NCBI RefSeq assembly: GCF_027596085.1
Contig: NC_072463.1
Span: 2,507,038-2,571,037, forward strand
Length of the DNA: 64,000 nt
Direction: 5' to 3'
DNA from: Anoplopoma fimbria
Taxonomy: Eukaryota; Chordata; Actinopteri; Perciformes; Anoplopomatidae
Shown: positions 23,809 through 36,048 of the stretch, piece after piece
Position numbering within the stretch: the stretch's first letter is position 1
Layout of the letters: the number at the start of each line of letters is the position of its first letter
Program-made: the position numbers and the translations under genes
Notes under the pieces: generated by a model
Databases searched by the model: none
What the model saw: the letters and a program-made list of their open reading frames with translations, nothing else
Told to the model about the DNA's origin: nothing

Positions 23809-26800
23809 AGACTTTGTTTAAAAAGCAAAGCTGAAGCTTTGAAGTGCGAGCCAAAGCACCAACCTGCCTGCACTGGCCAGGCTGGGACGTAGGATGGCTG
23901 CAGGGGGTTGGGGGGGTGGAGATCACACAGGAAGTACAGAAATATGCCCTGATTTATATACACTGATGTGGGTTCTTCTATCTTTCTGCCTATGTTCTGT
24001 AACTCATACTTTAACTCCTCTGCACTGTGAAAACCAGGTTGTTCAGGCTCCAAGTGTTCCCATATTTAAGCGGTAAGGTATGATGATTTATGTCACATGG
24101 ATCCATTTACAGGAGGCATTAACATTCCATTGCAGTTGGAGGATGCATTCTAGTTATTTATGTGCAGAAGCAGCAGTAAACTGAATTGAATCGGAATATT
24201 CCACCTGTCTCCAAACAGAAGAGAGTTATTTTTATACTTGGTGTTAAAATGTTGCATGTAAATAAAGTCGGATTCAATCTTGCAATGGATTCATTTTGCT
24301 TTAACATTGTATTTTAAGTATTTCGGAAAAGCCAGGACACTGTGATTATTCACAATGCAATAGAGAAATCACTGCATAACAGATGGACCTCATATCCCTA
24401 TGTTCCCTTTTAAATAAAGAAAGTCCTGTAAGTCCTGTAGTTATTCTTAAAGCTCGTCATCGGAGCCACCGGGTCGGATTCTGGTGAAATCAAATTAAAA
24501 TCATGCAGGTTCACCAGAAACTCCTCCAGCTCAGACTCCAGCAGAGACCAGTCCACCGTGGACAGACCCAGATCCAGCAGAGACCAGCACAAAAATAAGT
24601 TTCTTGTAGTAGATTTAAATAAATAATCTATATAGTTGTAGTAATATAGCAATTATCATTCGATTTTTGAGTTTTATTTTATCACTGATTGGATTGATTT
24701 CAAATGTGTAGGTCATGATTCGATAAAATACTATTTAATAACTAAACCACATCAAATCCAATGATCTCTATGTGTAAAGTTACAGAAAATACCTTTTTTT
24801 AATACAGTACTTACAGTATTTTGTGGATACATGTGTTAATAGGAAGGTATTATACCAGAAGGTTTAACATTCCTGTCTTTAGGAGAAAAGATATCTCCCC
24901 TCCCTCCTGTCTGAGCTGAGGGTGGTCGGGTGTCTTGCGCTTCATCGGTGTCACAGAGCTGATGTCTATCTTGAGATCTGACCTGGAAACGCAGAGGTGA
25001 AGTGGCCCATTAACCTCCGTCTGGCCGCCTCTTCACAGGAGCCACTTAGCTTTGCTGCTGTCGTCTCAGCTCAGCCACCTCTGGAGAGCAGTGAACCTCT
25101 CTGTTCAAGAGAAGTCATCCATCCATCCAGGACCACAACGCGGCAATGCTAAGAGGTGTTCAGTTCAAAGGCTTCCTTCTACGTCGAGCTCAGCAGAAAC
25201 AAAGCCCCTCGACCACCTCCCCGAAATCCGCTCAGGTCTTCGGTTTCACTTGCAGGGTGGAAAAACATAGGTCTGTTCTGTTGTCAGACATCAAAGCCGA
25301 GGAACTGGGAGGAGATTTATATGCTGGTCGTGTCCTCCTGTCAGGTTGATCCATGTTTATACACCACTTCGTCTCTACTTTGACAGCTGCTGTGGTTAGA
25401 GTTATAGATTTTGGAATAACTTGGCAAAAGTACTGTAGAAGTGCGTGTGCAATGGTCAAACTCTGAATAAAAAAACAATCAAACAGATGGTCTAACTCCA
25501 CCTGGCCGCTAGGCTTTCAGTGTTGGCGGTGAATCATGGATCGTACAGGATTCCTGATGAAACAAACTTGATGCAACAACGTGTTCAATCACACCGAAGT
25601 GGAATAAATCACCGAACATTCAAGGGTTCCCAGACTGATGACACCGGGTTCACACCAGAGCGTCTGTGAATCATTGAGAATGATTCATCAGATTTCATCA
25701 CAATTAAAGATATGTGGGAGCGTATCCACTGCACTGCCCAACTCAGCCTAAAGGACTTAAAACTTAGGTTTTGTTTTGAGGTTTGCCACAGAAATATTCA
25801 GTTTCGGAATTATATGTACTATATCGCTGGTATCTAAAACTGATACACTAAAGTCTACATACATGTTGCAGCTGGTAAAGGTGGAGCGAGTATAACGCAT
25901 CGCTACGGATGTGGCCTCTTATAAAACACTTGGCAAAGAGCGTCGGGGCAAAACAGCTGGTAATCAAATACGATTAATGGAAAAAATTTGGTCTCGCTCT
26001 CAAATTCAGTCCCAACATGAGATATGATTCCCCCCTCCTCTCCAACATACTCAGTAGCTCTCAACAGCTAACGAGCTAGCTAGCTTAGCCATAACTACCG
26101 GCATCCAAACAGGAAGTCAGTGGTAAAGTAGTAAAGCCCGCCTTCTTGCTTGATTTGATTGGCTGCCTTGGCCAGATGTGGCATTGACAAGCGGTGCAAC
26201 TATCCGCCTGGTGCTGAAAAGTTGAGAACATTGTAACTTCTTCAATGCTATGCTATGGTCTTCTTTACAGAGGGAAACAGTGGTTTTGCGGGCGACGCGT
26301 TTCTGGCGACGTGCCTTGATGTGATCAAGTCTTAAGGTTGTAACAATGGGCGCCAGTGCACGTTAATGGCAGCTCTTCATCTGGATATTTCTTTCCAACG
26401 CCAAATTTCTTCTTATTGAACCATAATTGAACAGAATAAGATCAAAAATCAGCTTAGGGTGATGTTCCCTGTCGTTTTTCTGAATAAAAATGCTGCTTTT
26501 CAACTCTTCTACAGAGCAGGTGGCTCAGACGGGACAGAAGCTTTATTAACTTTTGAATTTATGCCAGTAATATTTATTTAACCAGGAAGTCCCTTGATAT
26601 TAATATCTCTTTTTCAAGCCAGACCTGGCCAAAAAAGCACACCATTATAATGATACACTAATCATAAAATAAAGCATTAAAAAAAACAGACAAGGGCAGT
26701 TAAAAATAGAGCATGTTCCTCCTGTACTGTGCGGTACATATTGTGCAGTACTATACTGTACTTTATGCACAGTTTGTGCATTGGCAGATCTGTCTGTGTT

Positions 26801-28204
26801 TGATGTGTGTCACAAAGGGATACAGACGCGCCTCACATGTCAACCATCAGAAACCTCATGTTTATCATAACCATAAATGTTTGTGTATGTTTTGCAGAAA
26901 AGTCACATCATGCATGAATATGGATTTGGCCCTCCTTATGACGCTAAATAGGAACAAACATGTGCTGGAGATCAGAGAAGGCCTCTTACAGTTATCTGTG
27001 CAGGATCTGTTGTGCAACTCTGCCGTGCTGGTGGATGAATATACAATATCTATATCTACAATCTCAAGTGGTGCCCTGATGTTGGATGAAAGCCTTCTTT
27101 CTGTCTCTGCAGAATTAGGACATTTTGGAATTGACAGTCATGAACATCTGAAATTGAGCAAAGGGCGTTCAAAGTGCTTAATCTGCCCAAGGGGTCGTTG
27201 AAGTTCCCCAACCCAAAGCACAAACAATTAATCCTTCAAATCAAGCAGAAGCACGCTAAAAATCACCAGGTTCCAGTTGCGGTGTCCTCCTCCTCCGACA
27301 GCAGCTATAAAGTAACTTCACTGTCTTGCAAACTTTTGTTTCTCTCTGCACGGGGAAACGGGCAGATCTCAACACGTTTGATTTGAAATGCCAAATCAGC
27401 TCCTCCAAAATCCTGAGGGTAGTAGAGGAGGTGTCTAATGATATATATATATATATATATAAAAAATAAAGTTTAGCATTCCATCAGCCTTTGATCACAT
27501 CGTATATGGCAGTGCAACTATCGCCTGTGGTGTCGCCTTGACAGACAGGCAGCATAAAGTGGTTTGAGTGAAATGAGCCCAGAGGGCAGAGATCAGAGAC
27601 AACACTTTCCTTCACTCAGGATGAAGTTTAGCAAAGCAGATCTCATGTTAAAGAGGTGTTGCATGGCACAATTTTTTTTTGTAGAGGGAGATGGAAGGTT
27701 GGAGTCTGATGAAAGTGCAAGAAATGCAAGACGAGAGCGTGGAGAGGAGGGAGAGAGAGCATCAGACGCTTCACAGAAAACTGGTGCTGTGTGAGTAAAA
27801 ACGAAAAAGAAAAGTGAAAATAAAGGTGGAAAATATGAGGTGACAAGCAGCCATTCTGCGTTAAAGGCTGTTTTAAAGAGCGTCGCCTGAAACTCATCTC
27901 ATACACCGTCTAGTACATCACAGTACTAGCAGATCAGAATCTACACATTTAAGTTCATAGTCGTATTTGACTGATAATGGGTTAACTTTGACCTCATATT
28001 AAAAGATGGACGTAGGGTTGGGCTATATGGTTGAAATCATTACCAAAACATTAACAGGGATATACTGTTCCCAAAAATGCTAAATCCCCTATAACATGAT
28101 CAAACTCGTGGACGGATTATGAGATTGATTACAAAAATGTAAAATGCTCAAAACCCCTCCTACATAAAGCGAAAGATACAGATTAAAAGAAATGCGTCAT
28201 GTTG
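23806..28204. other. Gene-free DNA with one possible repeat
   Basis: I support no gene here. A block at about 26040-26310 (GAAGTCAGTGGTAAAGTAG, TTGATTTGATTGGCTGCC, GGCGACGCGTTTCTGGCGACG) resembles a fish dispersed repeat by memory. The 162-residue plus-strand frame at 26713-27201 begins in tyrosine-rich low-complexity sequence and has no domain. A short (AT)n run is at 27441-27460. GC-richer DNA at 24900-25340 has overlapping frames but no recognisable exon. Confidence 0.5.
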
Positions 28205-28515
28205 TAATAATTTTGTGTCTCTTTGTAGCCATTTTGGGTCTGTAGTCATACATTTGTACTTTGTTCTTTCTTCCTTTGTAGTTGTCTCTTTGTAGTCATT
28301 TCACATCTTTTTGTAGTTTATTTTATGTCTCTTTAGTGGTTGTGTCTGTAGTCATCTCGTTGATGTTGTTTTCTGGCACTTTGTAGACATCTCTTTAAAG
28401 TCATTTTGTGTCTCGTTGTTGTTGTTGTTTTTTTTATCTCTTTTTTGTCTTTTTGTAGTTTATTTTAAGTCTCTCGGATGTCTCTTTGTAGTTGTTTCTG
28501 TTTCTTTGTAGTACA
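28205..28515 (+). repeat. Degenerate tandem repeat of 'GTCTCTTTGTAGTTGT' type
   Basis: Units such as TGTGTCTCTTTGTAGCCATTT, TTGTAGTTGTCTCTTTGTAG and TCTTTTTGTAGTTTATTTTA repeat with irregular spacing. The array is the reverse complement of the 14085-14340 array, showing that the family has dispersed in both orientations. Confidence 0.8.
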
Positions 28516-29951
28516 ACTTTCAGGCACCTGGCCCTGTTTCTGTGGCTGTTCAATAATCCATCCATGATCAAAATGATCTTTATATAGAAAGGTCAACTCA
28601 GCAGAGTGGAGATCTCCACCAGGTGTGTCTGCAGCAACCCCAGCTGTATTGTTTGATTAAATGAATACAACCGTCTGGACTGAATTCCATCAGACGGGCT
28701 TTTTACTTGCAGGTCTCACTCAACAGATACGCCAAAAAAAGCCCAGATGTATCCTGCATGAGTCAGAATTTCTAATTAAGAGACATGAGTTTACTAAACA
28801 CACTCAACTGCCCCTTAATGCAATGCATCTGGGTTGGCCTAAAAGCTGTTCATTTGTCACTTTATTAAGTTTTAATATACGTTTTCATGCAAGAAAGTAA
28901 GTAGATTCCCAATATATGCTGTCAGTTTATCCAAATAATGATGCAGGCAAAGCTCACGATTTTGCCAGACTACTCGTGTTATCTATTTATTCATTGCTTA
29001 TTTTCCTGCCGGTCACACATACCACAACATTTACAACCTAACCTCATTTGCAAAACTTGTTTGTATTGTTATCATAAAAATACCATAAAAACTAACCATA
29101 AAAACACACCTGAACATTCCTGACTAAGAGAGAGGAGATTCACAGTTCTCTTTAGACACACCTTCAGTAACTCCACACCTTGGAGGCTGATTATTTAGAC
29201 ATTGATGGATAAGTTTATCATTAGCTAATTTAGTTTATTATGAACATGGCGGTGGAACACTCTAGGCTTATTGCAATGTTAGAAACCATCTTAAACGACT
29301 TGATTACTGTTATCCACCTAAGGTCATGAACTCTGTTTATTAACCAAAAGATTGTCAGTGCAAGCCGCTGATATCAGTTTTCCTTTTCAATAATGTTCTG
29401 ATGACTGGAGTCCTGCCCCATTTGTTGATTGCACATTTACGATGTGTGTTTTAGTATCTGTGAGGATCCTTTACCTCAGGCTACACATTTAGACAGTCCA
29501 TCAACATGAGTGACAGGCGCTGAAGCGAGAACTTGAAGGCAGCACCAACAATTTATGCTGACTCATGCCGAAAAGGTTGCCGCTTTAAATGTAGTATCAG
29601 AAAGAAACAGGCGCTGGCCAATGACTACAAAGTTAAAGATGCAAAGAGACTAAACCAGCAGAAACTGGTGGAGCCACAGTACCAGCTCAGACTGGGGGGG
29701 GGGGGTAAGGGCAGATTTGGATGCAGAGTTCAGTTTTCTGAAAGGGAGCCGAGCTGCACTCACGGTTGACGTGCTCACTCATAATGAGAGCTGATTTTGG
29801 GACTTAATCACGCATTAGGCCTTATTGTTGCACCTCCGGCCGACTGATGACACAGTGGTCCGCCCATCGCGCTGCCTCAACCCAAACGCCTCGGGGCTCG
29901 ACCTCACAGCGTGCTAATGGCATGACGTAAGGTCCGGCTCACCCCGTGTCA

Positions 29952-29954
<3 letters not shown>
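28516..29954. other. Gene-free DNA
   Basis: No exons or RNA genes are recognised. A G9-10 run occurs at about 29695-29705. The open frames in this interval have no domain. Confidence 0.5.

Positions 29955-30023
<69 letters not shown>
29955..30023. repeat. (GT)n microsatellite
   Basis: An uninterrupted GT tract of about 69 bp, followed by GGGGTTC. Its Cys-Val reading frame is an artefact. Confidence 0.97.
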
Positions 30024-30025
<2 letters not shown>

Positions 30026-31855
30026 GTTCTAAAGTCAGTCTGTAGATCTGGATCACACTGCTGTCATCACTACCCTTCTATTGACTTGTGTGTGAATACT
30101 CTTTCATTTATATCGTTTCAATGTTTTTTGTCTTTAAAATACAAAAAGTCATATACATACAAATTTGATAAAATCCTAGATGTAAAATATTTGAAGTGTA
30201 TTTACTTTGAATTTGTTTTAAATAGTTCTATCGAAGTATGTAAGTCCAGATTTTTCTAATAAATTTATACATTTTCTGTACTAAATAAAGAGTGATTTAT
30301 ACATGAAGACATTTTTTATATTTCGACTATTATTATCAGTAACAGTATTGATTTATATGTAATAAATGCATTGCATTGTTGCTTTTTTTAAATATACTTG
30401 TATACATACATATATTATGGATATTCTTATTATTATTTTCTAAGGATAAGATATATATACATGTTTTCATTATCTTTTAAAATATTAATTATATATATAT
30501 TATTTTATATTTTAATATATTTTAAAATACATTTTATTCAATAATGTTTGTATGTACAATCGCAATATTTATATATAAAAACGTATCTATGTATCTATAG
30601 AATATGATATTTTAAACACTTTTACTATTTTTTATATTTTATTTATAAATAAAAGTATTATTATTGTTCATAATAAGGATTGTCACTAGTACTTGTGTCT
30701 ATTTTCTTTAATCAAAATTAAAGAATAATATTTATTCCAAATAGTTCTGTATCTATGCATGTAGGTATGGATATGAAAATGATTATATTTACTTTTTATA
30801 TGAACCCTTGAATTTACTAGTGTATATATATATATAAAAGTATACACATACTTGTGAAATCCTTAATGTAATTTGTGTTTCACATAGCTATGTTTAATTA
30901 AAAGTATTTATTTCAAATACATGCTTTGAATATTGGCGTCTGTACAAGTTTTATGACCGTCAACCATAGCTGAACTTTCCCTTTCACCTTCAGGCTGCAG
31001 CGCTATAGAACCTGACAGACCCACAACGTTTAACAAATTAACGGTGTGCGTCACGCACAGCTATGTAAGCGCGTCGAGATAATGCGTTTCACTGGAACAC
31101 AATCGGATCCACTTTCCCTCCTTCCTGTGGAATCGTCTCCACAGCTTCCATTATGTGTGAGCCGTAAAAATTGTGACATGAAGCAGATCCAGTCCATTTG
31201 TTGTGATGAATGGGTGGATGATGTTGGGAGTTATGGCGTTCCTCTCTGAGTTGAGGCTTGTCTATAAAATGTGTAGCCTCGGGGGGGTGTGCATGTGTAC
31301 CAGGCGTGCCGCGAACTACTCTATTCGATTTCAAAAGGGAATGAAATGAGTCAAACTCTTCCAGTGTGCTCTGACAGAACACCCTGTCAGCTTTAATTCA
31401 GTCCTTTTTTCATGACTGCTTGCTTAGACAAATGTTTTGAGCCTCCTGTTTCTATGTTTGGATGAAATACAGGAGATGGTTATCAAGGTAAAATCTGATT
31501 AATTTGCAAATGGCTTCTGTTGGAAAACTTCCCTTTGAATCAGACAAAGAGCAGAGGTGTGCTGGGACACAAAACTTTAGAAATTAACTTGATTAGTCAC
31601 CTCTCCTTAACATTCAGTATTTCCATTCTCTGCTACTTAATACCTCGATTCAACATCGCAGAGGGAAATATTATTAACTATTAACTTTTCACTCCACTAC
31701 AATTATAGCTATAGTTTCAGATAAAGTAAAATATAATAAACTGTTAAAGATTAAATCACCCAAACAGTGCATCAACTTAAGCAATAACCTGACACCTACG
31801 GAAAAGCTTTTTCAGAGCTTTTATCACTTACAGTACAGTATGTATATACAGTGCA
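30024..31855. other. AT-rich gene-free DNA
   Basis: From about 30110 to 30950 the sequence is strongly AT-rich with scattered TATATA runs and no gene signal. From 30960 to 31400 it is more balanced, and open frames on both strands at 31046-31382 overlap without any domain. Confidence 0.5.
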
Positions 31856-31917
<62 letters not shown>

Positions 31918-31922
31918 TGCAG
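31843..31922. repeat. (TA)n microsatellite flanked by a 10-bp duplication
   Basis: A pure TA tract at 31857-31914 is bracketed on both sides by ACAGTGCAGT (about 31848-31857 and 31914-31923). The flanking copies suggest that the tract expanded inside, or duplicated with, a short unit. The transcript could fold back on itself because TA repeats are self-complementary. Confidence 0.9.
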
Positions 31923-31952
31923 TGTGTATAATGCAGAATGTATATAAGTATG

Positions 31953-32180
31953 TACGGCAGTAGCTCAGTCTGTGGGGACTTGGTACAGTTTATAGAAATT
32001 GCATATATGTGTATGTAAATATACGTTGTGTAATTCTGACTTGAACCATGTACGCACACGAACCAAGTACAGGGCGTGGACTGGAAGCTTGAAAGGGTGC
32101 CAGTTCGCCTCCTGGGCGCTGCCGAAGTACCTTTGAGCAAAGCACCGGACCCCTAAAACATGTTCCTCAGGCGCTGTATA
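31953..32180 (+). mobile_element. tRNA-derived SINE remnant
   Basis: The left end GCAGTAGCTCAGTCTGTGGGGACTTGG contains a polymerase III A-box-like TAGCTCAGTCTG (31961-31972), as in tRNA heads. The right part (GGCGTGGACTGGAAGCTTG, GGTGCCAGTTCGCCTCCTGG, CCTTTGAGCAAAGCACCGGA) resembles the body of a percomorph SINE as I recall it. A clear B box (GGTTCNANNCC) is missing. The segment that should hold it is replaced by AT-rich sequence, so this copy is probably unable to be transcribed. Confidence 0.6.
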
Positions 32181-32249
32181 GTTAGAATTACAGTCCGGTT
32201 TGAATGAAATTCTTTGTAAAAGTATGCATGCGTGGGCTGAAACGATGCG

Positions 32250-32760
32250 TCGTCCTGTTCTATGCTCTCTGAACACAAACCCACGGGACAGATCCATGAA
32301 CGCCAGCTATTCTGATGAGAAGACGCCCAACCCACCTCCTTACCCTCCTAAATCATCCACACACACGTCTGCTCCTTCCCCTCTCTGGAAGTGCTCATTG
32401 TTTTGAGTCCTCCTCCACACTTTGATGTGGAGGGGTCAAGCGGAGGGGCGGGCGGGGGGGGGCAGCCGAGGAGCAGAATATTCAGCGTCGGGAACATCTG
32501 GGAGAGCGCTCCGCTAAGCAGGGCCTCGCTTGGCAGGCGGTTGGTATTGGCACCGACAACCTTCCTACCGGGGGCCTTTCATCTCCGTTTGAACATGTGG
32601 ACTCGGCCCTAACCCCGGGAGGAGTCGGAGGGCCCGCCGCCAGCAGAGAGAGGCCGAGGCGTGGCCGCTCTCCTGCTGTCAGAGGGAGCTCCACCGAGCA
32701 TTCCTCCACCGTCTCTCCCTATCCATGTGCAAGGTCTCCCCCCTCGCCTCCTCCAAACTC
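32250..32760. promoter_or_regulatory. CpG- and GC-rich island, function unknown
   Basis: This is the most GC-rich non-exonic block in the left 39 kb, with G8 near 32455, many CpGs, and CGGAGGGGCGGGCGGG-type GC boxes. It could be a CpG island or an enhancer. Open frames at 32391-32612 and 32597-32971 exist but are proline/arginine/serine-rich without a domain, so a small exon or an unannotated transcript start cannot be excluded. Confidence 0.3.
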
Positions 32761-32929
32761 TCCTCTATCTGCTTCAAACACATCACATTGGCTCCTGAAA
32801 CCGATAGCTGAAAATGATTCCCTGTCAGGGTGGCAAATGATCTTCTCACTTCAGAAACCTGAGCAGATTCAATTCTTTCAGGGTCAGCAGCTCCTGCAGG
32901 GCGGCTTCAGAATGAGCGTGTTAGCATGT

Positions 32930-33250
32930 CGAGTTAGAAGATGTGAGGATCAGGTGAACAGCCGCTCATAATTTGAATGAATGAGTGAAGTAGTAATTAT
33001 TGCTCTTGAATGCACAGAGCAGAATCAGCTATTCATTTAAATGTCACGCATGTCACATTTTTAAGACACAAAAGCAAAAACTTGGAGTGGATAATTAAGT
33101 GCGCTATTAATTTGGCGCTGCATTGCAGACGCAGAAACGTGTCAGGAGTAGTTCAACTGTCTGAGGAAAAGAGAGTCGAGAGGAATGAATGTGATATTAT
33201 TAATGATTTGAAAGAATGCATTTAGTCATTTGACGGCTGTTACAGTACCT
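32930..33250. promoter_or_regulatory. Candidate homeodomain-rich conserved element
   Basis: About 320 bp of repeat-free, evenly AT-rich but complex sequence contains several homeodomain-type cores. TAATTA occurs at 32994-32999 and 33092-33097, ATTAAT at about 33105-33110, and a TATTATTAATGATTTG cluster at about 33195-33210. CATTTAAATG and GGCGCTGCATTGCAGACGC lie between them. The texture is that of vertebrate conserved non-coding elements. Conservation cannot be shown without alignment. Confidence 0.35.
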
Positions 33251-33679
33251 CGAACCAAATCCAATACAGTCATATGTGGGCACACATGAAGTACTGTAAA
33301 GGTGCAGATTACAAACTTTTATCCGCATCAGACAGACTTCTTTCAACAGGAACAATCTCTGGCTCACGGTGTTTGTTTAGTTGCTTAGATACTTACATAT
33401 TTATATATTTAAGTATTTAAGGACGGTACTTGGGTACTTGTTTGTGTTTTTAAGTCATAGCAGGATCAATAGGAGGGAAAAATTCATTTTCTTTTATGCT
33501 TGCCTCTGGTGAAAAAATTGGCCTTCCCAAAAAGAGAAAATGTAATAAAAGCTGAAGGTAACAGATTTGTCAAACACTGATGTTGCACACCTGCTTCTGT
33601 TTTTGAGAAAGCATTCAAGTCCTGCTGAACCTCACTGAAACACACACAGTAAAGCTGATGGGCGTGTATAACGGCAACT

Positions 33680-34200
33680 ACCCCTGCGCTAAGTCCCGCC
33701 CCTCAGTTACAGACTAGCCAATCAAAACTGGCAAATTGGGCACGCTCTGACCAGGGTCCAACAACGGATAGATACATTTCTAAAACCTTAGATTTCTATT
33801 TAAAAACCTGTGGAGCTAACATTAACGGAGTACGTTAGCATAGCACTAACTAGCACATTTATGCTACGCTAGCTACTACAGGTATACTGAATGTATTGTA
33901 ATGATTTTAACAGTATAGAAGAAAAAACTCCCGCACACTGTCTTCTTCACTTGCGTATAAATATATTTTAGTAACAACGTTTCTGTACGTAGACCTTCAT
34001 CAGGTTCTTTTTCTGATATTTTTCTGAATGATTTTAACAGTGAATGAAGAGAAACCGTGTTGTTTCTTAATGTCATTGTCTTCTGTCGTGATGTGGTGTT
34101 GTTCACTTTTACACTTTAGCTTCTATCTTTATCTTTTTAACAAGTTTTCAGTACTGTATTAGTTTAACATCCTGGATATATCTTTCAAACATCATATTGT
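33680..34200 (+). repeat. Dispersed repeat, family D copy 2 (with nested insertion)
   Basis: This has the same landmarks and order as 22670-23225. It differs by an extra segment at 33915-34026 placed exactly at the AATGATTTTAACAGT word, which then appears twice. Apart from this insertion and another local rearrangement before it, the two copies are colinear. Confidence 0.85.
33915..34026. mobile_element. Short nested insertion with 15-bp target-site duplication
   Basis: This 112-bp insert is flanked by AATGATTTTAACAGT at 33900-33914 and again at 34027-34041. Inside are CTCCCGCACACTGTCTTC and CCTTCATCAGGTTC; read on the minus strand, ACCTGATGAAGG followed by AAACGTTG is a word order I associate with LINE or SINE tails. 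A 15-bp duplication is in the range of target-primed retrotransposition. A related fragment lies near 4330-4400. Confidence 0.7.
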
Positions 34201-35697
34201 AAACCCTTGATGTATCAGAGTTACAGATTATTTAACAGTTATAAGTCACACATACATTTATTTAAAAAAGCTAGTTCATGCGCTAAATCACATTTTATTT
34301 TGCCAACATTTTAGGAATTTACTTGAATCTTTTACCACTTCTTAATGGAAACATAAGGAGACCAGCAGCCTGACACAGGGACTCACAGGGACCTGGTCCA
34401 GCAGCAGTGCATTGTGGGTGTGTGAGACTGAAGCCTGCTGCTGGTGATCCGGTGAAAACAGGTGTGTGTGGACTGAGAAGCAGGAGGAGGTTGGGGAAAG
34501 TCATTGAGCCTCCCGGCCTCATTATATCGGGGTCATTGTGTTTAGGAGCTGAGCGGCGCCAGAGCAGCAGGTCAGGGGATACCTCGGGTTTTACTGCAAA
34601 CCCCGACGAGGCAGGCGCTGCTCGGATACCAGGCGACTTAACCTCAACCGCTCGAGACATTTCATTTAATATCTGTGTAAATATGATCATATGTTGGTAT
34701 TTATGTTCACTCTGGACTCAGGACTTTTTTGCATTTCATGTTCAACTGTTCAATTGTATTCTAGTACTAAGTAATAATTTAGTTGTCGGGCCAAAGATAT
34801 TTAAATTGAAGTACTGGAGCAGTTATTGTCAGTAAAATAGCAAAGACGTGACCTCAGTGACCTCATTGACCTCACTGTAAGCTACACCAGTTTATGGTTT
34901 TATCCACATACGAAGTACTCAAACACTCTCCATTCAGCTTTGTGTGGCTTTGACATTAACCAACAGAGGCTTCTGGGTGAATTCTACTGCAAATTTTTTT
35001 TAATTTTGACTTTAATTTGACTAAAAATCATCATCAAAATTTGAAAGAAGAACTATTTTTCTTCATAAATACAATGTAGATAGTCATTCAACCTAAAATA
35101 TCCTCATATTTAGGTGCAAAGTCTGATAACGGGTCCATGACAAAAAAATTATATTTGCAACTCTTTTTGATTTATCCATTAACTTCCAGCATTGTCTCAA
35201 GTGGCGATGCACCAATGAAAATATTCAACCAGAATGTTCTACTTGGACCTGTGAGAAGATGCTCCTGCTGGGTAAAACAGAACTACTGGTTCCCGTCATG
35301 TTTTTGTTTTCAAAAGGATTCAAGGATCATTTAATGTCATTATGCAACATATGGGTTGAAAAAAGAAATGCAGTTGTAGACCATTTGGTGCCCAGGAAAT
35401 AACCTGACAAAACAAAACAAAACAAAAACAGCAGTGCATTCCTGTTGTGCTTTTCTTGAATTTGCATCAGGAGGAATGTAAACAGTAGAAACCAAACAAC
35501 TCTCTGGGAAAAATGGCCAACATCTTATCATGTACTTTGACTATGTTTGAGCATCAGTCATAACTTCCCAGCAGTTTTCCATCTGACATTTGTTTGAGCA
35601 GCTTATAAATACCTCTTCGTTCAGAAATGTTGGCGATATATGCAAATAGATAATGTGATACCTTCTGATTTCATGTGCAGCAACCAGAATGTTGACC
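34200..35697. other. Gene-free DNA with one GC-richer block
   Basis: At 34370-34670 a GC-richer unique block (around GCCTCCCGGCCTCATTATATC) stands out and carries open frames on both strands (34407-34835 plus, 34319-34690 minus) with no domain. The rest is AT-rich without recognised features. Confidence 0.45.
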
Positions 35698-36048
35698 TTA
35701 AAGGGGACATTTCATGCTAATTTTAAGGTTCATACTTGTATTCTGGATTTCTACTAGAACTTGTTCACATGATTTGATGTTCATTAAACCCTTTATTTTT
35801 GTCACACTGTCTGTCTGAACATAACTGTATTCACCCTCTGTTTGAAACGCTTCGTTTTAGCGCCTGTCTCTTTAAGACCAGTCTGCTCTGTTTGTACAGC
35901 GTAACTATGGAAATCATGGCAGCTTGTTTAAATACACATTGTCTGAATACGGGCTGTGGGGATTTCTCTGTGGATTTAGCGTTTTGATAGTATTGAGGTA
36001 GCACCTAGACCAGCTTTGTATAAAAAAAGGGACCTTATGGGACCTTAA
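35698..36048 (+). repeat. Dispersed repeat bounded by TTAA ('TTAAAGGGGACATTTCATGC')
   Basis: It starts TTAAAGGGGACATTTCATGC and ends GGGACCTTATGGGACCTTAA, with TTAA at both borders (35698-35701 and 36045-36048). Internal words GTTCATACTTGTATTCTGG, TCTGTCTGAACATAACTGTA and CGTTTTAGCGCCTGTCTCTT match a fish repeat family known to me from memory. It is likely a non-autonomous DNA element; the terminal inverted repeats are weak. Confidence 0.6.

Noticed and set aside
26713..27201. 162-residue plus-strand open frame
   Set aside because: It begins in tyrosine-rich low-complexity sequence, has no recognisable domain and no splice or promoter context. Chance is more likely.
34319..34835. Opposed 123- and 142-residue open frames
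   Set aside because: Both lie in one GC-richer block where stops are rarer, on opposite strands, with no domain. Composition explains them.
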